64,000 nt of DNA from Nematostella vectensis (lineage: Eukaryota > Cnidaria > Anthozoa > Actiniaria > Edwardsiidae): NCBI RefSeq assembly GCF_932526225.1, contig NC_064037.1, positions 18,018,471 through 18,082,470 of the forward strand, in the 5' to 3' direction. The notes under the pieces were generated by a model that was not told the DNA's origin, did no database searches, and saw nothing but the letters and a program-made list of their open reading frames with translations. The first letter of the stretch is position 1, and each line of letters opens with the position of its first letter. Both the position numbers and the translations under genes were made by a program. This document shows, piece by piece, positions 59,240 through 64,000 of the stretch.

Positions 59240-61645
59240 ACCAGAGTGAAGTTAGTTCCTTATTCGCAGTTCCTTTTTCGTCTGTTTCCTTATTCGCTCA
59301 GTTCCTTATTCAAATCCGGGGGGGGGGGGGGTACTTACATGATACCTTTTAATTCGAGTTGAAACAGTATTTAGGCATAACAGATTATTCAAAACAAGTC
59401 CAACAGCATTTTCGTCGGGTAAATTTGGATGCTTTAACGTGCTCGCTGCTAAGCGGAGCTGTGAACATGAGACTCTATCTGCTACAAAAGGTCAAATTAC
59501 GCTATGCGTGCAATCGCTTTCACAAATGAATCTAGCAAAAGAGAGGAAATCTACCTCTCATCTAATAAATGTATTTATATCTTGGGCTTTCTTTCCAAAC
59601 GCATTAATATATTTAGAGGAGAAATATTCACGCTTTACTTGACTACGTACGCGTGTAGAAGGAATTTCACCTTGCTAACAAAACCACAATTTGACAGATA
59701 GTGCTTGTTGTCAATCAACACCTTGGCTACCAGATATGGCCCTGTCAAAACAAATAGATTAGTGCAGTGACACGAATAGGGAACTGTTCCTTATTCAAGT
59801 TAGTTTTCGCGAATAAGGAAATGGAATCTCCCAACGTCCGATTTCGTTTTACGACTTATCCGAATAAGGAATAGACTATTAAGAGGACTGTCAGTGTTTG
59901 CTCATCATTTCTCAATAAAGGAAATGAAATTTCATAACGCCCGATTTCGCTTTAACGACTCCTTTCGAAAGAGTTCTCGAAAAAGGAAATGGTATTTCAT
60001 AACTCCCGATCTCGTTTTAACTACTTATCCGAATAAGGAATAGACTAAAAAGAGGGTCGTTTGTGTTTTCTAAACATTTCTCGAATAAGGAAATGGTATT
60101 TCATAACGCCTGATTTCGTTTTAACTACTTATCCGAATAAGGAATAGACTAAAAAGAGGGTCGTTAGTGTTTTTTAACAAAAAAGAGGGCCGTTTGTGTT
60201 TTCTAAACATTTCTCGAATAAGAAAATGGTATTTCATAACGCATGATTTCGTTTTAACTACTTATCCGAATGAGGAATAGACTAAAAAGAGGGTCGTTTG
60301 TGTTTTCTAAACATTTCTCGAATAAGGAAATGGTATTTCATAACGCCTGATTTCGTTTCAACTACTTATCCGAATAAGGAATAGACTAAAAAGAGGGTCG
60401 TTAGTGTTTTTTAACATTTCTCGAATAAGGAAATGGTATTTCATAATGCCCGATTTCTTTTTTACCACTTATCCGAATAAGGAATAAATTAAAAAGAGGG
60501 TCGTTAGTGTTTTCTTAACATTTCTCGAATAAGGAGATTTTATCTCATAATGCCCGATTTCTTTTTTACCAATTATCCGAATAAGGATTAGACTATAAAG
60601 ATGATTGTTAGTGTTTTCTTAACATTTCTCGAATAAGGCAATTGTATCTCATAATGCCCGATTTCTTTTTTACCACTTATCCGAATAAGGATTAGACTAT
60701 AAAGATGATTGTTAGTGTTATCTAAACATTTCTCGAATAAGGCAATTGTATCTCATAATGCCCGATTTCTTTTTTACCACTTATCCGAATAAGGATTAGA
60801 CTATAAAGATGATTGTTAGTGTTATCTAAACATTTCTCGAATAAGGCAATTGTATCTCATAATGCCTGATTTCTTTTTTACCACTTATCCGAATAAGATG
60901 ATTGTCAGTGTTTGCACACCGTTTTTTTTCCGTAAAAGGGAATGTAATTTCGTTATTACGATATATTTGAATACAGATTTGCGATATTTTCGAATAAAAG
61001 AATATATAAAATACCATTTCCTTATTAAAGAAATGTTTAGAAAATACTAAAGAACCCTCTGTTTAGTCTATTCCTTATTCGGATAATTTGTAAAACGAAA
61101 TCGGACGTTGGGAGATTCCATTTACTTATTCGAGAAATGTTTAGAAAATATAATATATCTTGTAGCCAAGTTGTTAATTGACAACAAGCACTATCTGTCA
61201 AATTGTGGTTTTGTTAGCAAGGTCAAATTCCTTCTACACGCGTACGTAGTCAAGTAAAGCGTGAATATTTCTTCTCTAAATATATTAATGCGTTTGGAAA
61301 GAAAGCCCAAGATATAAATACATTTACTAGATGAGAGGTAGATTTCCTCTCTTTTGCTAGATTCATTTGTGAAAGCGATTGCACGCATAGCGTAATTTGA
61401 CCTTTTGTAGCAGATAGAGTCTCATGTTCACAGCTCCGCTTAGCAGCGAGCACGTTAAAGCATCCAAATTTACTCGACGAAAATGCTGTTGTACTTGTTC
61501 TGAATAAACCTATATGCCTAAATACTGTTTCAACTCGAATTAAAAGGTATCATGTAAGTACCCCCCCGGATTTGAATAAGGAACTGAGCGAATAAGGAAA
61601 CAGACGAAAAAGGAACTGCGAATAAGGAACTAACTTCACTCTGGT
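59240..61645. mobile_element. 2.4-kb inverted-repeat element with 9-bp target duplication (inner)
   Basis: The ends are ACCAGAGTGAAGTTAGTTCC and its exact reverse complement, ending at 61645. TTGCTTGCG at 59231-59239 and again at 61646-61654 is a perfect 9-bp target duplication. The inverted arms extend about 500 bp (to about 59735 and from about 61157) at very high identity. The tips hold several TTCCTTATTCG motifs, then a G-tract and unique arm sequence. The same short peptides appear on opposite strands (59439-59701 plus, 61191-61453 minus) only because the DNA is inverted. The centre is a 104-bp tandem array. No transposase is encoded. Confidence 0.88.
59800..60900. repeat. 104-bp tandem array at the centre of the inner element
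   Basis: About ten diverging units with TTCTCGAATAAGGAAATGG, TATTTCATAACGCC, CGATTTCGTTTTAACTACTT, ATCCGAATAAGGAATAGACT and AAAAAGAGGGTCGTTAGTG. The motif GAATAAGGAA is the reverse complement of the TTCCTTATTC motif in the element tips. Confidence 0.9.
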
Positions 61646-61654
61646 TTGCTTGCG

Positions 61655-62438
61655 CGGCGTGATGCGGGAGCGAGAAATTCAGTTGCTCAGGGAAGACAGT
61701 CAGCAGAGATAAGCTACAAGCTTAGAGCGCTGTCCGTACGGGCCTGCCATGCCAGTTGTGTTCAGTTTGATTTACCGGTTGTATGTACTTTGTTTTTAAA
61801 ACTAGCCATTGGTTTAGGTTACCTCGTGATTTGACTATGTTTGTTATCACTTAAACTTTATTATTTAATTTGTTAATAAATCCTTATAAGTCCATGCCTT
61901 GCATCATGTATTCGTCTCACGTTGCCTTTCGCTCTATCGTTTTCGTTTCATTCCATTTATTTTTGCCTACTTTTTGGCTGGTGTCAGAACCTGATAGTTT
62001 TGCTTTCAGTATTGCATTTGTTTCTACATTTTTCGTAACCGCACGGTAAATGTCAAGTTCCGACGGTTACATTAGGTAACCGAAATGAAATAGTATGAAA
62101 TGAACATGTACTTTCATGTTTCTCAGAATATTGAATTGAACACGAAGTTGAGTATAAGGATTTCACCTAAGGATTTCATTACACAAATACTTTTCATGTT
62201 TATGGTATGACATTTCTTTCCTGCTTCGAAAAATCTAAGCTGCTGCTAAATGCCGACAACAAACTGTTGTTGAACAATGAAGCAAATTAATAATTACGCT
62301 ACTTTTTATAGTGCTAAAGTATTGAGTTAAATTGTACGTTTGTATCTAATAAGCGATTGAGAAAAAGCCTATGTGTGATGGAAGAAAATTATTGTTACGA
62401 ACGGTCTTCAAATAGTAGCTGTCACACGAGAGGTTTTG
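61655..62438. other. Right interior of outer foldback-like element
   Basis: No gene. The right part (62385-62400, AATTATTGTTACGAA) is homologous in inverted form to 57111-57127. Confidence 0.5.
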
Positions 62439-62975
62439 TCACGAGTGGTTTTGTCACGAGTGGTTGTCACCAGTGGTTGTCACCAGTGGTTGTCACCAGT
62501 GGTTGTCACCAGTGGTTGTCACCAGTGGTTGTCACCAGTGGTTGTCACCAGTGGTTGTCACCAGTGGTTGTCACCAGTGGTTGTCACCAGTGGTTGTCAC
62601 CAGTGGTTGTCACCAGTGGTTGTCACGAGTGGTTGTCACGAGTGGTTGTCACGAGTGGTTGTCACGAGTGGTTGTCACGAGTGGTTGTCACCAGTAGTTG
62701 TCACCAGTGGTTGTCACGAGTGGTTGTCACGAGTGGTTGTCACCAGTGGTTGTCACGAGTGGTTGTCACGAGTGGTTGTCACCAGTAGTTGTCACGAGTG
62801 GTTGTCACGAGTGGTTGTCACCAGTGGTTGTCACGAGTGGTTTTGTCACCAGTAGTTGTCACCAGTGGTTGTCACCAGTAGTTGTCACGAGTGGTTGTCA
62901 CCAGTGGTTGTCACCAGTGGTTGTCACCAGTGGTTGTCACGAGTGGTTTTGTCACCAGTGGTTGTCACCAGTGGT
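62439..62975. repeat. 13-bp minisatellite, right arm
   Basis: About 41 copies of GTCACCAGTGGTT and GTCACGAGTGGTT, the reverse complement of the left-arm unit, with the same GTTTTGTCAC insertions. Runs of the CCAG variant (62460-62610) show recent local expansion. Confidence 0.95.
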
Positions 62976-63007
62976 AAAAAACGTTTTGAGTCTAGTAGCG
63001 AAAAGTG

Positions 63008-63271
63008 GAAGTAGACTTGCCGCAAACTGGTCACCGATTGACAATGCTTCCTGTGGTCTTGGTAGACCGTGAGTGGCCTAGAGGGTAGTGTTTCTGTTAT
63101 GTAATTCTATGATCCAACATGTTGAAATAGTCGTTGGTTTTGGGTTTGTTTCCCCTTGATCTATCGCTGATTTCCGTGCTCTATCCGTTTTGTGACAACA
63201 TAAAGTAATACCGTAATCGTTTGTGACATATGATTTGATTTTAAACCCAAGATTGTATCTCTCTTAAAGAA
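63008..63271 (+). promoter_or_regulatory. Region between the foldback-like element and AFG1L start
   Basis: 264 bp with no recognisable repeat, presumably containing the AFG1L promoter or 5' UTR. No TATA box or clear motif was identified. Confidence 0.35.
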
Positions 63272-63512
63272 ATGCTTCGCCTTTGTCAACAAGCAATCGT
63301 TGTGTCTCCTAAACGCTATCCTAGCTTAATGGCTTACAGAGCATTAGGAAGCGCTGGGCAGATTTCCCCTGGACCTGTAGGTTTGTACAGATCCTATCTC
63401 GACCAAAAGCTGCTAGTGCCGGACGAGTATCAGAGGCGCGCCGTGAATGAGTTGCAGGGACTTTATCACAGGATTGTCGAGTACGGGACTGCTACACAAA
63501 ACACCAGCAAAG
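63272..63512 (+). CDS. AFG1L: AFG1-like mitochondrial ATPase, first exon only
   Basis: Partial gene: ATG at 63272, donor AAAG|GTAATC after 63512, then an intron that leaves the window. The 80 encoded residues begin MLRLCQQAIVVSPKRYPSLM, rich in Arg/Lys and hydrophobics and lacking acidic residues, as expected of a mitochondrial targeting sequence. They continue GPVGLYRSYLDQKLLVPDEY, QRRAVNELQGLYHRIVEY. The pattern GP-(x)-Y...L-x-x-D-x-x-Q-R-x-x-(x)-x-L-x-x-L matches the start of AFG1/LACE1 AAA-type ATPases, which act in mitochondrial protein quality control. The Walker motifs would lie in later exons, not seen here. Confidence 0.82.
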
Positions 63513-63794
63513 GTAATCAGTTTAACACACTCGCAAGGCATTATTCAATATTTAGGTAACTAGCACAAGTCGAATCCCCTACCAACCGTATTCCTAAAAG
63601 AATACTTGTAAGCTCAGGTAAGTTCAGGTAATGCTCCCCTTCCCTCTTAAAAAGAAATATAGTACAGTAAAAAAAAATGAAAGATATGTCAATGCCAATC
63701 ATCTATAACATAAAATTTGAAATTTAAATTTGGTTTGCATTCCCAGTTTTTGCAGAAATTGGTATTACATGCAACCAGAGTTTCTGTCTGCATA
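63513..63794 (+). other. AFG1L intron 1, unique part
   Basis: Intron sequence after the donor. A small repeat AAGCTCAGGTAAGTTCAGGTAA near 63611 holds two further donor-like GGTAA sites. Nothing else is recognised. Confidence 0.5.
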
Positions 63795-64000
63795 GCAGAA
63801 ACCCAGTATTGTAGTGCAAGCTTGGTTTATTGTAGTGTAAGCTTGGTTATTGTAGTGTAAGCTTGGTTTATTGTAGTGTAAGCTTGGTTTATTGTAGTGT
63901 AAGCTTGGTTTATTGTAGTGTAAGCTTGGTTTATTGTAGTGTAAGCTTGGTTTATTGTAGTGTAAGCTTGGTTTATTGTAGTGTAAGCTTGGTTTATTGT
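63795..64000. repeat. 21-bp minisatellite in AFG1L intron 1, cut by window end
   Basis: At least nine copies of TTGTAGTGTAAGCTTGGTTTA. The array runs off the right edge, so its full length is unknown. Confidence 0.93.

Larger units (their letters stand above)
56528..62998. mobile_element. Foldback-like element with minisatellite arms (outer)
   Basis: Two arrays of a 13-bp repeat lie in opposite orientation at 56551-57090 and 62439-62975. Homology continues beyond both array edges. Outside, CAAAACTTTTTTACCACTGG matches the reverse complement of CCAGTGGTAAAAAACGTTTTG. Inside, TTCGTAACAATAATT matches AATTATTGTTACGAA. The direct repeat CGAAAAGTG (56519-56527 and 62999-63007) flanks the unit and would be a 9-bp target duplication, although the outermost 9-10 bases of the two ends do not match each other. 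No coding frame is seen inside. Long inverted arms of simple repeats and 9-bp duplications recall Drosophila foldback elements; relation by descent is not shown. Confidence 0.7.

Noticed and set aside
59439-61453. Paired small frames (MLAAKRSCEHE, MRAIAFTNESS) on opposite strands
   Set aside because: Mirror images from the inverted arms of the inner foldback-like element; no initiator context or conservation evidence.

Overview
The window is eukaryotic nuclear DNA, most likely from an anthozoan cnidarian; a sea anemone such as Nematostella fits best. The basis is compact animal-type genes with GT-AG introns, an intronless Mos kinase, a Penelope-like retroelement and very many short DNA transposons and minisatellites. 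The species call is inference; no alignment was run.

Layout. 1-6283 is one continuous minisatellite of about 46-bp units. 6.3-13 kb holds small transposon-like repeats, a possible small secreted-protein gene (minus strand, 7421-8086), a nested pair of DNA elements (8453-9925) and a broken Penelope-like element (10921-12440) that keeps a hammerhead-ribozyme core. A CCCH zinc-finger gene lies at 13059-13676 (minus) and a single-exon Mos kinase at 16738-17721 (plus). 17.7-24.1 kb has no recognisable gene.

From 24 kb the window is gene-dense. A PARPBP/PARI homologue (ten exons, 24185-31868, plus) has a C-terminal PCNA-binding motif. Next are SLC35B3, the PAPS transporter 2 (ten exons, 33336-42375, plus), sedoheptulokinase SHPK (four exons, 44704-50893, minus) and a flavin-containing monooxygenase (three exons, 51042-53910, plus) sharing a 148-bp head-to-head promoter with SHPK. 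The first exon of an AFG1-like mitochondrial ATPase starts at 63272 and the gene leaves the window. I reconstructed the multi-exon genes by joining splice sites whose phases agree and whose proteins match the remembered family architecture. The genes look like ordinary housekeeping or metabolic genes and do not form one pathway.

The unusual feature is the repeat load. All five multi-exon genes carry a minisatellite in at least one intron, with units of 15, 17, 21, 28, 41, about 42 and 61 bp. Some of these arrays lack stop codons and give long false ORFs. At 56.5-63.0 kb there is a foldback-like element whose inverted arms are built from a 13-bp repeat. Inserted in it is a second inverted-repeat element (59240-61645) with perfect 20-bp ends and a perfect 9-bp target duplication. 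These two nested elements and the ribozyme-bearing retroelement are the most interesting content.
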